A stretch of 42,309 nucleotides of DNA. Origin: Chromera velia. Its lineage: Eukaryota; Sar; Chromeraceae. The stretch is from NCBI GenBank assembly GCA_018398765.1, contig JAHBMJ010000169.1, positions 13,344 through 55,652 of the forward strand, in the 5' to 3' direction. Shown here piece after piece: positions 24,401 to 34,620 of the stretch (positions are counted from its first letter, which is position 1; each line of letters starts with the position of its first letter). Below the pieces are notes generated by a model, which was not told the DNA's origin, did not search any database, and saw only the letters and a list, made by a program, of their open reading frames with translations. The translations under genes were made by a program, and so were the position numbers.

Positions 24401-26029
24401 ACAGACAATTTAGGAATGGAAAACAACGACAATAGAGTTGAAGAACACTTAGCACAAACCCCAAATGACCAAGAAGAGGTTGTGGAAGAAGAAACGAAAA
24501 TCCAAACCTTTGAGGAGCGTCTTAGAAAACGTATCGGGTCTATGGAGGAGCTGCAGGTAGATATGAAGGAGAGGGCCCTTGAGAGACGGGCAGAGGCGAC
24601 AAGGAGCGTCCTGAGAGAGACCAAACTCTTGTCCTCTCTGCGCAAAGAGAGGGCACGAATGTATGCAGAATGGCTAGGCGAGCTCGCATCTCGACGGCCA
24701 AGCTCCAAGCTCCCCTTTCAAGAGCGCAGACACGGCGTGATGACTGTCGGCAATCTGTTGAGATCTCGGCACAGAGTTCCGATCTTACCCTGGGCCAAAG
24801 AAGTGAGTCATGCTTCTTCGTCAATTGCAGCCTACCGAGAGAAGACAGAAGCGATTCGTCTTGCCAGCCTTTCCCTTTCGTCGCAGCAGTTTTCCCTGTC
24901 CCTGTCTGTGGGTGCGTCTGACAGGTACCCGCTCCTCAAGGCATTGATGGCAACAGAAGAGGACAGAGGGGGGGAGTGCGAGGAGGTGTTTGAAGGTTTT
25001 CTCAAGGAGACAACGACAGGTGAGTTTGAGTTTTTGGAACAAGTTGTTGGGGGAGGTCTTGGCACTTCAAGCAGAAACAAAAACAAAAACAAAATCACCG
25101 CACCCACCGAGGCCTCGTTAGGTCTCCTCGGGGGAGAGGGAGAATCCACCGAGGGGCCTCTGAAGAAACAGGGCACAAAGCAGTCATTTAGATTTGGACG
25201 TTCTCCCAGTCTCTGCTCTGCGAAGAGTGGAAAGTCTCTTTTAGATTTTGGCGCTCTGTCTAGCGCACACTCAGCAGAAGATGATCTATCGGGGGTTCCC
25301 GTAGGGGAGGGGGAATTTCAACAAGCACAGGGGGGAGACGGGATAGGCAGGCAAAGGCCGAGGGGCCCCTCCTTCCTCCGACAAGGCCCCATTGCGTATC
25401 AGTCTGAAGACGTCTATCTGCAGCCTGGAAGCCTGCCGGGACGTCCCTCAAACAACCTTGGGGGGCCGTCACCATCTGTGCCTCCACGGCGCGCTTCTTT
25501 AGCAGATTCATCTTTAGGAGTCCCGTCTCTGTCTCCTCCAGTGCGGTCAAGCTCTGCATGGAGAGAAAAGAGACGGGAAAGGCGGAAACAAGAGTTGAGA
25601 GAGTCCCTTGCAGACCATGAACAGGGACCTAGGCAGAGGTACATCAGAAGCAAACGTTTCACAGATTCGCGGTCTTCTGTAGGGAGGTCAGCGACGGCTG
25701 CTCAGATGGCGATGTCCATCTGTGCACACTCGGCAGCGGCGTCAGGAGGGAGGGGGAGGTCGCGATCCATACCCAGAGATGTCAGTAGAGGAAGGGAAAG
25801 AGGCAGAAGGGGGGGTCGGACTCCTCAGGGACGTGGGCGATCGGCCCCTCCTTTCCAGTCGAGAGAAAAGGGGAAGGGGAGTGGAGGGTATCGGGAGGGG
25901 TCGATGGAATACCCGCCAGTGCGCCTCATGCCATCGCACAGAGGAGAGGCATTGGTGGGGCAGGCAGGATTGTCGGATCACAGGAAGCAGTCTTTGGTGT
26001 CTGAACTAGATTTTCTTTGGCAGAACTGA
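19394..26029 (+). CDS. Leucine-rich-repeat protein with long coiled-coil/disordered C-terminus, eight exons
   Basis: Proposed exons: 19394-19540, 20093-20112, 20304-20439, 20869-21012, 21459-21535, 21870-21898, 22376-22407 and 22703-26029. All introns are GT..AG and every phase fits, giving about 1303 residues. Exons 3 to 8 are well supported because LRR text runs across the joins: SLNLSGNEIKEV, TYDLSFNRLSTF, KLDLSNNCLRSV, DVSLRKNHLTDL, VDVSFNCIK, then a cap-like end (YPMLDWRVLSFLL...LEEVNG). Exon 1 and the 20-nt exon 2 are less sure; they were chosen because they give an ATG and the required phase. The last exon encodes a Glu/Arg-rich coiled coil (about 23180-23340), a long Ser/Pro/Arg-rich disordered part, a second helical domain (about 24480-25050) and an Arg/Ser/Gly-rich tail ending in TGA. 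LRRs of this SDS22-like type are protein-binding scaffolds. Function and partners are unknown. Introns carry several expanded microsatellites. Confidence 0.75.
20689..20742. repeat. (TTC)18 microsatellite in LRR-gene intron 3
   Basis: Eighteen uninterrupted TTC units lie on the sense strand of the intron between exons 3 and 4. Just upstream is a run of G (about 20637-20647). TTC/GAA tracts of this kind can form triplexes; whether this one affects splicing is not known. Confidence 0.95.
21038..21098. repeat. Compound (CA)n(GA)n microsatellite in LRR-gene intron 4
   Basis: A CA tract (21038-21070) passes directly into a GA tract (21071-21098) about 25 bases after the exon 4 donor. Confidence 0.95.
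21377..21454. repeat. (CTGC)n microsatellite ending at the exon 5 acceptor
   Basis: About 19 uninterrupted CTGC units end 4 bases before the exon 5 boundary (repeat, then ACAG, then the exon at 21459). The repeat therefore occupies the place where the polypyrimidine tract should be. Confidence 0.95.
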
Positions 26030-26601
26030 TCAGTGATCAAAAAGACCCAAACTATGCATATTATTGAATGTACGGTTGCTATAACTTTAAGAATAATGAA
26101 CTCAAGCTATTCACTCTCTTTGAAGTTGTGCACAGACTATACTCCTTTGCATGCTTAATTGACTTGTTAAAAAAAATTTAAACTTGACAACCCCCTAAGA
26201 GTTAGTAAAAAGAAAAATAATAAAAGCCAATTTTTAATTATTAATTAAATTTTAAACCCCTATTTTTTTAAAAAAAATTTTGGCACTAGGGAAAAAAAAA
26301 TTTTAGCTCTCAAAAATTGCCTCCAAAATTGGTATAGACCCGCTTATCTATGATCAAAAATCATGTTTATAAAGCTTCAGAACATTTGAATAGATTGAAT
26401 ACAAAAAATTATGAATCAAAAAAAAAAATTATGTCGTCTTTTTTTGTACTATGAACCACAGTAGGCTAGGCCTAGCTAGCATACTAGGTTTCACATTAAA
26501 TTTTCTTACTATAAAGTGTTCTTCTTACACTTGGACCTTAAGAGTTACTAAAGGACTTTTACGAAGAAATCGTGTTACTAGAATTACATAACTTTTTACC
26601 G
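26030..26601. other. AT-rich spacer between the LRR gene and LINE-A
   Basis: No gene seen. The stretch is very AT-rich with long A and T runs. At about 26363-26450 it resembles 34475-34560 (shared CATGTTTATAAAGCTTCA and a following A-run), and 26527-26548 is an inverted match to 34226-34247, so dispersed repeats are present. The 12-mer AACTTTTTACCG at 26590-26601 recurs at 30539-30550. Confidence 0.5.
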
Positions 26602-29600
26602 ACGATGGATTAAATTTTGTCTAGAATTATATTGTACACTAATTGTTACACAAAGTGGTTGTAGCTTAAATTAGATGAGTCGGTTTAGAGTCTTTCCCGT
26701 CTGGGGCAGAGGCTTTGGATCGAACCGTCGCTTCTCCGAAGAAAAAAGCAGCCCAAACCATGGAGTTCTGCGCAACAGTGCTGGACTGGTCTCAGCGAGA
26801 GTCTTCTCTCCCCCAGTTAAGCCATGCAGAACTGCCCTGAGGCGTCAAGAGCCGCTCCCCTCAGGGAATAAGCATCACTGCTATGGTAGGCAACCAAAGA
26901 CATACAGGCAAAGGCAGCAATAGAAAGTTGGAAGGTGGAAAAAGAGCAACAGGTAAAAAGGAGACGGAAAGAAAGAAAAGCGGCGTAGACAGTGCTGGTT
27001 CCTTGGAACCCAAAATTGCCGCACCTTACTTGATACAGGAGGAAAGGGAGCACAGGCTCCCCTAAGGAGGACAGCCCACATCGCGGAGGAGTTCCACAGG
27101 GCGAGTGTGGACGTTGCGTTCCTGCAGGAAACCCGTATCCACAGGGAGACGGAATGCCATGAAAGGCAGCGGTTGCTCCTCGCGGGCCCGCCTGCAGGAA
27201 GTGCATTGCAGGGGCGAAATGGGGTGGGGTTCTCGTTCAGCAGGAAGGCAGAGAGGCAGAAACCCGGCGTGCTGCAGCAAGCTGGTAATGCAAGCCGCAT
27301 CGGGTGAGTTGACCTCGAAGCCATCACACTGATCTCCGCATACGCCCCTACCAGTGGGGCAGGAGACGAGGAAGTGGCTGAGTTTTACAGAGACCTCGGA
27401 GAGGCAGTGAGAAAAGTCCCGAACGGAAACCCAGTCATCATTGGGGGGGATTTCAATGCGAGGGTGGGAGAAAGAAATGAGGAAACGGCGGTGGTGTTGG
27501 GGAGGTTCATGGAGGGGCAGAGATACCCAAACCGGAATGGGCAGTGCTTGCTCGAGTTCTGCCTTGAGCATGAGCTGGTCGTTGCAAACTCGTTCTTCCA
27601 GCACCCCCTACACCACAAAGGATCGTGGCAGCACCCACGCTCCAAGAAGTGGCATGAGCTTGACTACTTTCTGGTAAAGAGGAGGGATTTGAGCAGGGTG
27701 TGCGATGTCAGGGTGTTCAGGTCGATCGACTGTTGGTCTGACCATCGGTTTGTCGGTCTGAAAATCCGTCTCCCCGTTTGAAGAAAGCAGAAGCAGGACA
27801 GTGTGCAGCAAGCGTCGGATAAGCGGCGCCGCGTACTACCGAGCAAAACGTTCACACCCGCGCTCCGCGCCGCACTCGAAAAGCTCCCAAAAGTCACAGC
27901 CGCAGCAACAGCCGAACAACTGTGGGAGGAGACAGCCATCACCATCCGCAGCGTCGCTGAAGCCACAACAGAAGACAAAGGCATACGCCCCGCACCAGAG
28001 TGGTTTGCAGAGACGTGTTCCCAACTGTTGCCGTTGCTTGAACACAAGAGGAAAGCAAGGGTTGTTTATGAGAATGCGAGTAGGAAGGGGGAGACGGGAG
28101 TTGAATCGAAACGCAGAGAGTACGTGCGAGCCCGCAATGCCGCAGCACAAGCCGTCAGAAGGGCCCGAAACGCCTGGTGGTCGCAGAAGGGACGAGAGCT
28201 CGAGGAGGCATTTGCAAGCAACAACTTCTCGAAGCTTCACCGCTTCTGGAAGGAGTTGCAGAGGCCTCAGGGCAGGCCCGGGATCAATGCGATCCTGGGG
28301 GAAGGGCAGAAAGCGGGAGACCCCCCCTTGACAGATGCAGGGGAGGTGCGAGCCCGTTTTGGCCGCTTCTTTGAAGGAGTTTTGAACCTTCCGTCACAGG
28401 CAGTTAAGGGGGTGACAGACAGAATCCCGCAGGCGTAGGTGGAGTGGTAGATGGATAGAATTCCGAGCAGAACAGAGGTGAGAGAGGCCGTGAAGAGGCT
28501 GCCAAATGGGAAGGCTGCAGGGGCAGATAGCATAGTAGCAGAACAGCTGAAGGCAGGTGGGGAAGCGATGATCAGCAGGCTTCTGGACGTTTTTAGGGCA
28601 GTGTGGAAGGAAAAGGGGGTGCCGAAGGCATTCAGAGACGCAGTGATGGTCCCTATCCCCAAGAAAGGCGACCGTCTGCTCTGTGACAACTGGAGAGGGA
28701 TCGCCCTGCTGATCGTTACAGGTAAAGTGCTTGCAAAGATTGTGGGGGGTCGCATCCAGAAACGAAACAAGAAGAAAATAGGTGAGTCACAAGCGGGATT
28801 CAGGGAGGGGAGGGGGACAATAGACATGCTTTTTACAACAAGGCAGATCATGGAGAAGGCGCGGGAGAGGCAGATTCGTCTGTTCTGGCTGTTTGTTGAT
28901 CTGACAAAGGCCTTCGACACAGTCAACCGTGTCGCCCTCCGTGCTTTGCTTTTGAAGGTGGGCATTCCCCCCCTCCTGATAGACATCATCATGTCGTTCA
29001 TGCAAAACATGGAGGCATGTGTAGAGGTAAATGGAGAGAGAACAGAGCCGTTTGTAGTTGGGAATGGGGTCAGACAGGGATGTGTGATCGGGCCTCTCCT
29101 TTTCCTTATCCTTTTCGAAGCAGTTGTGTAGGAGGCCTTGCAGGGCTGGGATGGGGGGGTAGAGGTGGAGGTGGATTTTGCAGAGCCTTTTACGAGCAAG
29201 AAGGCAGGGCGGTCCGCCTTCAAGATCAATGTCACTGATCTGAAGTTTGCAGACGACCTGGCCGCACCCGAGACGCGAGAGCGTCGCATGCAGGAGTTTG
29301 CAGATCGCCTGCAGGCAGCGTACGACAGGTGGGGATTGAAAATCTCCATCAAGAAGACAGAGATGATGGTGCAGCCGGGGAGAGGGGAGGAAAAGCACAC
29401 AGGAGAGCCATGTCAGTCTACCATTGCCATCAATGGACAGCCCCTGCAGGAGGTAGAGCAGTTCTGGTATCTGGGGGGTGTGATGTCAAATGACGGGTCT
29501 CTCAACGGAGAGATCTATCACCGCATTCAGAAAGCAGAGATGGTGTGGGGAAAGTTGCAGGCGGAGGTGTGGAAGCGAGCAGGGCTCACAACAAAGACGA

Positions 29601-30538
29601 AAATGCACATGTTCAGAGGTGCAGTCCTCCCCGCCCTCCTCTATGGGGCAAAGACGTGGGCAGCCCGAAAAGACCAGATCGGGAAGTTGGAGTCATGGTG
29701 CATGGCGCGTGTGAGGCAGGTGACGAACCAGCCTCATCAGGAGCGTACTCCTGACGCCGCCCTCCGCCGTGCATTTGGATTGCGCACGATTGAGAGCACC
29801 ATCCGACTTACCAGACTCCGGTGGCTGGGGCATGTTGGGAGAATGGGGGGAGAGCGTCTTCTCCGTCAGTTGTTGTTTGGGCATCTCCAAGGAGAGCGCC
29901 CCCTTGGTCGACCCCTCCTTCGTTGGAGCGACTGTGTCCTCTCTGATTTCCGCCTTCTGGAAATCAATGAGGCCGAGTGGCAGACACTTGCCTCTCATAG
30001 AGGCAGGTGGAGGGCGTTAATTCAAGATGGGGTGAAAAAGGTAGAGGAGAGAGCAGCGGAGGAAAAGGAAAAGAAAAGGGAAGTGAAAAAGGGGCAGAGA
30101 GATAGAGATGCGAAGTGTGAGGCATGTGGACGAACGTTTTCCACCCCCCGGGGGCTTCACATTCACACAAGCAAAGCACACAAGGACCTCGCCCCCAGAC
30201 AGCCAGAGCAGCCGAAGAAGGCAGTCAAAGAAAAGAAGGGAAGCTGGGTTCAGGGCTGTCAGGTGAAGGAAATTCTTAGGAAGTACAAGCAGGGAAGAGG
30301 ATGGCGTTATGAGGTGGCATGGCATGGCTGGCAGTCAACATCACATGAAGCAGCCTCGCTTATATGCAAGCACGCCCTGCCAGAAGTGGAAGAGTTTGAG
30401 AAAAAATGTAGCTGTTAAGCTATTTGCTAAAGGTTGCAAAATAAGGGTCCATCATTTAATAATCTGCCGTGCGTGTTGTGACTTGCCGAACGCTAGACGC
30501 CTATTATGGGCCGATAGCGATGGCGTATGATGATGATG
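26602..30538 (+). mobile_element. LINE-A: near full-length non-LTR retrotransposon
   Basis: Bounds are inferred from the candidate target-site duplication AACTTTTTACCG (26590-26601 and 30539-30550). The body contains one long decayed ORF (26675-30418), a short 3' UTR, and a GATGATGAT-type tail at about 30528-30538. No separate ORF1 is seen. The 5' part from 26602 to 26674 is AT-rich and could be flank rather than element, so the 5' edge is less certain than the 3' edge. Confidence 0.65.
26675..30418 (+). pseudogene. LINE-A polyprotein: AP-endonuclease, reverse transcriptase, C2H2 finger, chromodomain-like end
   Basis: A single frame of 1247 codons runs from ATG 26675 to TAA 30416, broken only by in-frame stops at 26921 (TAG), 26954 (TAA), 27305 and 27779 (TGA), 28436, 28448 and 29129 (TAG). 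There is no frameshift. Endonuclease: GTQNCRTLL, VDVAFLQETRI, IIGGDFNARVG (about 27441), LDYFLV and WSDHRF (27734-27748), so the Asp-Asn and Ser-Asp-His catalytic groups are kept. RT: RPNGKAAG-type entry region (about 28500), FVDLTKAFD (motif A, about 28889), GVRQGCVIGPLLF (motif B) and FADD (motif C, 29246-29257). Downstream are RWLGHVGRM and GRPLLRW, a C2H2 finger CEAC...HTSKAH (30116-30180), and a chromodomain-like segment (about 30250-30405: VKEILRKY, YEVAWHGW, PEVEEFEK). The order of domains matches APE-type LINEs. It is dead as written unless stops are read through. Confidence 0.85.
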
Positions 30539-30550
30539 AACTTTTTACCG

Positions 30551-31499
30551 GTTACTGACGATTTTTTTAAACTTGTTAGAAAGGTTAAGTTACCGTAATT
30601 TTACTCTTTCCTAGGCTATCATAATGATGTTTAAAGACTTTTCAGGGCTGTTCCCACGCGTCTCCGCGAGGTTAAGAACTGTGATACCTCCTGTCTCCCC
30701 ATCTTTTTCTCTATACTGAGTCGGCAGGTGAAAGTGTGTACCGAGTTTAAGCTTGTAGTGACCGTGGGTCACCAACTCCCGGAAAGTTCAGGGCCGACGA
30801 CCTAAAATCGGAGTGTGTTTTGTGGAATGTGTCGTTCTGGAGAGTTCACAAAGGCCGGAAAGACCTAAAAACGGAGTGTGATCACCATTATCAGTGTGTT
30901 ATGGCCCAAGGATCTAAATACGAAGTGTGTCAGAGATATACACCCCGAGTTGTTGACCCACAATAGTGACCATAAAACAGCGTACAAGACACTATAAGCA
31001 CTCTCAGGAAGCCCAAGGGGGTAGGGAGATGGGGCAGGCTGAGGAGCGGGTAAGGCAGTACTTCTCACTTCTTTTTCAGGGAGACGCTCAAAAGGCCAGT
31101 ACCCTCATTGCTGCATCATTGCCTAGAACCGGACTAATCGATCCTGGGGAGCAGTTTTTTGCTAGCTAGTAGGCCTAAAGTTCGGCCACTTTAGGTGAGC
31201 ATTCGCTAGCATGCTCCTAGCTTGCAATATGACATGAATACTCACAGACTGCCCTTTGCCATTGGCACACAATGGCTGGCAGGTTAAGTCACCCCATCAT
31301 CATTGATGTAGTGATTCAAAACAGAGATCATGACAAATAAACAAGAACTTCTATATCACTTCCGTCTTTGCCTTCCGGACGGCCTTTGTAAAGTGACGGT
31401 ATTAGTAACTACTAGCCTCGTAAAGTATTGAAAATGTTTCAACTAAATCTCTAGCTAAATCTTGAACTGATCATCATTATGAGGCTAGGGGTTAAGTCT
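30551..31499. other. Spacer with a threefold repeated motif
   Basis: No gene seen. Three copies of GGCC-N(6-8)-GA(C/T)CTAAA-(A/T)-CG(G/A)AGTGTG lie at 30792-30817, 30853-30880 and 30903-30929, spaced about 61 and 50 bases apart. An ATG-poor, AT-rich stretch follows. Confidence 0.5.
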
Positions 31500-33070
31500 T
31501 CTTCTTCTTCATTATCATCATTATCATCATTATTATGATTATTATTATTATTATTAATCGGTCTATAGGCCATCATGTAATGCATGAGTCTAGGACAATG
31601 CTGTATTGTCCCTTTGCCAGACCTCCATCATACAACGGAAAGGGGCTTCATTCTCGCAACTCTAAACACCCTGCACCTAGAAGATGCTTTCTAAATCGCT
31701 GATGTTGTTTCCCTTCTGTGGGAGGAGTGCGACAACTGTAACAAAGACTCTCAAACAGTAGAGGCAGACAGGAAGACCGGTGGAGAGGGGGGACGGGAGA
31801 TGTATGTGGGAGATGGAAAAAGAATATTCAAAGGTGAGACGGGAAGAGAAGTAAGTAACCATCACATGCATCGAATCGCAGGCCTTACGATGGAGGGCGC
31901 AGATAGATGTTTCGCAAGATTCGCTTTGCGTGGCGTGTTTTAGAGGGGTGGAGTCTTTTAATAGCAACCACTTTCTCTCTTTTTCTTGGGCTTTGTCTAA
32001 TTTGGCTTCAATTTCGGTTACAATTGCATTCAGAGCCTCTCGATCTGCTCTTGTTTCTGTGTATTCAGTCAGTCAGTGCAGTAGATCGTCTGCTTTGCCC
32101 CTGCATGCAGGGCAAACCGCGTCTTCCAGCCCTCTGTACGGTGTATGGGGGCGACCATCAAGCAACATATACAGCAAGGCTGAAAAAAGGCCTGAGGACC
32201 AGATCGCAGCGCGAGGGAGGGAAACGAAACGGGGGGACGAAGGGGATGAAGGAAAAGTAAAGGAAAGGAAGAGGAGAGACGAACGTTGGGCAGTAGGATA
32301 AGACGTTTGGAACACATTCGGTCTGACGCCTCTGCCAAACTGCAAAACCGCCCCCCGTGAAGCGGCCCTTTCTGGACAACCATCAATCCATTTATCAACT
32401 TCCCGGTTGATTACTGCTCTTAAAAGAAGGAGACGGCCAACCTTGGTGGCTTTCTTTCTTCTTCTGATGGTTAGATTGACAGTCACAAATTCTTTCAATC
32501 CGGTCGACCCAATCAATTGTTGTGCATACATCATAGAGGAAGGACAATCACTACTCATTAAAGCCGACCAGGCACCCGCGGGCATCTTGAGGTTAATATG
32601 TTTTAAGTTAGTCAAATACTCAGCAAGTCTCATCGACACATGCACACGTGCAGGAAGTAGACCGACCATACACAGAGTAGGTACACGGAAAGAGGAGAGA
32701 GACAGATTCAAAGCCCAATGGACAAAGCGCAATTGAAGGACATCTAATACATCCAAGTCTGACTTGCGGACAGGCAGACAGTCAAACGCGTATAGAGCCA
32801 CAGGCAACCAGAAAGCGCATAAACACAAAATTTTTGCTGCGGGGGGCAGGCGCCCTAAAGAGAGTGCCATGCTCTTTGCATGACCCATCCGTCTACTCAC
32901 TATGCTAAGCCTCTCTTCTATTACTTCCTTTAAGTCTCCCCCTTCGAACAAAAGAACACCCAAATACTTATACTCCGAGTCACAGACAGAGAAAGAGGGA
33001 CAAGCAAACAATGTGAGGACAGATAGACAAACAAACAACTTGAAACAGAGAAAAAGACACCCAGACACAC
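31500..33070 (-). pseudogene. LINE-B: 5'-truncated non-LTR retrotransposon, post-RT region and 3' tail
   Basis: Read on minus, the coherent frame starts near 33000 (SEYKYLGVLL, a motif found just after the RT palm in LINEs) and ends at a stop at 31677. It includes VIEERLSIVSRRMGHAKSM, LPPAAKILCLCAFWLP and GLLPARVHVSMRLAEYL, then a zinc-knuckle-like CPACRGKADDLLH. A single in-frame TGA at 32073 interrupts it directly after the final His; the same frame continues with a helical, charged tail. The 3' UTR ends with GGCCTATAGACC followed by an AATAAT/ATAATG-type tail (about 31500-31560). The first residues after 33068 (Cys/Leu/Phe-rich) may be flank rather than element. The endonuclease and RT catalytic motifs are missing, as expected from 5' truncation. 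Confidence 0.75.
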
Positions 33071-33356
33071 TATATGACTAGTCCGAGTCATAAATTTTCT
33101 TTCTCTTTTTTCTGACCAGTATACAATCCAGGCAGGACAGCTGGCAGAAAAGATAGTTAATAATCTGGTACAGCCTCGTAATCTTTGGGATAACTACTTC
33201 AAAAATTAAACTTCTCCATAATTTATAATTTAGGGCTCTTTGTTGAGAGTGAAACCTGAAGATTTAATTATGTGACAGTTCACTATACGTCAACTCGATA
33301 ATCATTATTGAATGTCACATTATGACTAGTAGGAATTGAAAACAATCATTATTAAT
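33071..33356. other. AT-rich spacer between LINE-B and LINE-C
   Basis: No gene or clear repeat is seen in this stretch. It is the likely flank in which LINE-B and LINE-C inserted. Confidence 0.4.
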
Positions 33357-33683
33357 TGGTCTATAGGCCATCATGCAATACATGAGTCTAGGACAATGCT
33401 TTATTACCCCTTTGCCATCATCATACGCCATCGCCATCGGCCTTTAGTAGATGTCTAGCGTTCGACAAGTCACGACATGCAAGGCAGATTGTTAAAGGTG
33501 GACCCTCACTCGGCAACATTTGGCAAACTAGCTCAACAACTACATTTCTTATAACGCCTCCTTATAACACCATCCTCTTCCCTGCTTGTACTTACTAAGA
33601 ATTTCCTTTACCTGACAGCCCTGAACCCAGCTTCCCTTCTTTTCTACGGCTGTCTTCTTTGGCTGCTCTGGCTATCTGAGGGA
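33357..33683 (-). mobile_element. LINE-C: short deleted copy related to LINE-A with LINE-B-type 3' end
   Basis: On minus, 33683 to about 33560 matches the LINE-A text around 30200-30310 (GGGAAGCTGGGTTCAGGGCT, GGAAATTCTTAG, AAGTACAAGCAGGGAAGAGG). About 110 bases that would encode most of the chromodomain-like region are deleted. The match then resumes with the LINE-A 3' UTR (GTCGAACGCTAGAC, GATGGCGTATGATGATG) but continues into a 60-base tail shared with LINE-B (CATTGTCCTAGACTCATG, GGCCTATAGACC) that LINE-A lacks. It is 5'-truncated and noncoding. Confidence 0.75.
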
Positions 33684-34620
33684 GTTAAGAAGTATGAGTG
33701 TGTCATTCAAAAAGAGCTGCGTGAGCCGCCGCCACAAGGCAAACCATGAAAATCCAAATTTTGTCAAGCCGATTGTGTTGCACTGTGCGTGCGCCTCATG
33801 GAGTCGATTAAATTCCGTGTTGAATGCAATTTATTTTTCTGAATCTGGTGAATTGCTTTTCATTCTATCCAGATAGCGACTCTGGATTAACAGACTTCTT
33901 CAAGACATAACCACTGAACATGAGTAATTATTCTTGTAGCTAACAGGGGTGAGGTCTTTATATGTTTTACTAGTGTGAATCTTGAACTGATAGCAGCTTT
34001 GAATCATTTTACTGCATGTCTGAAGCAGAGAAAACATTTTAAAACAGTGTCACTCTAGTTTTAAAAACATGGTGCTACAGTGCCACTGTGTAAACACTAT
34101 AGTTTCATTATGATAGCATAGCTTTCCTACTAGTTGTAGTTTAGTAACTTCAGGGCATCTGTGAAAGTTACTAAAGTACAGTAACTTTAGGGGGTCATAG
34201 ACCCTAAAGTTACTGCGCTATCCAGGTAACTCTTAAAGTCCAAGTGTAGTTCTTCTTTATTTCTTTTTTAACTAATTAACTGTCTAATTTTTAATTTTTT
34301 ACTACTATTTAGACTACTATATTATATTTTTCCAAAAGATCCATTACTCTGTCTTTTAATGAAAAATTAAAAGTGCGTATGATGTTTCACTTTCAAATTT
34401 GAGAAAGCCGCTTTAAATTAGCATTTAGATTTGTATACATCTACTTATGATGCAGTGTATATATGCTAGAGAAACATGTTTATAAAGCTTCAAAATCAAT
34501 TAATCAAAACATTCTAATGAGAAAAAAAAAGTTATGACCTTATGCCACCTAGGGGGACAAAATTAATGCATTTTTTTTTTTTAAAAAATGAAGATTTGAG
34601 TTTGTCAGAAAAAAGGGGAA
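33684..34620. other. AT-rich spacer with palindromes and dispersed repeats
   Basis: No gene seen. A perfect 14-base inverted repeat, CAGTAACTTTAGGG (34179-34192) and CCCTAAAGTTACTG (34202-34215), has a 9-base loop. Next to it, 34226-34247 is an inverted 21/22 match to 26527-26548. The 26-base segment at 34546-34571 is an inverted 25/26 match to 37981-38006. Confidence 0.55.

Noticed and set aside
24803-24830. GTGAGT...TTGCAG pair inside the long LRR exon
   Set aside because: It would make a 28-nt intron, too short, and removing it would break a frame that is coherent on both sides.
26675-30418. Nonstandard nuclear genetic code (stop codons read as Gln)
   Set aside because: TGA also interrupts the frame, the MYND and LRR genes use CAG/CAA for Gln and end in TGA, and the MYND frame contains no internal stops.
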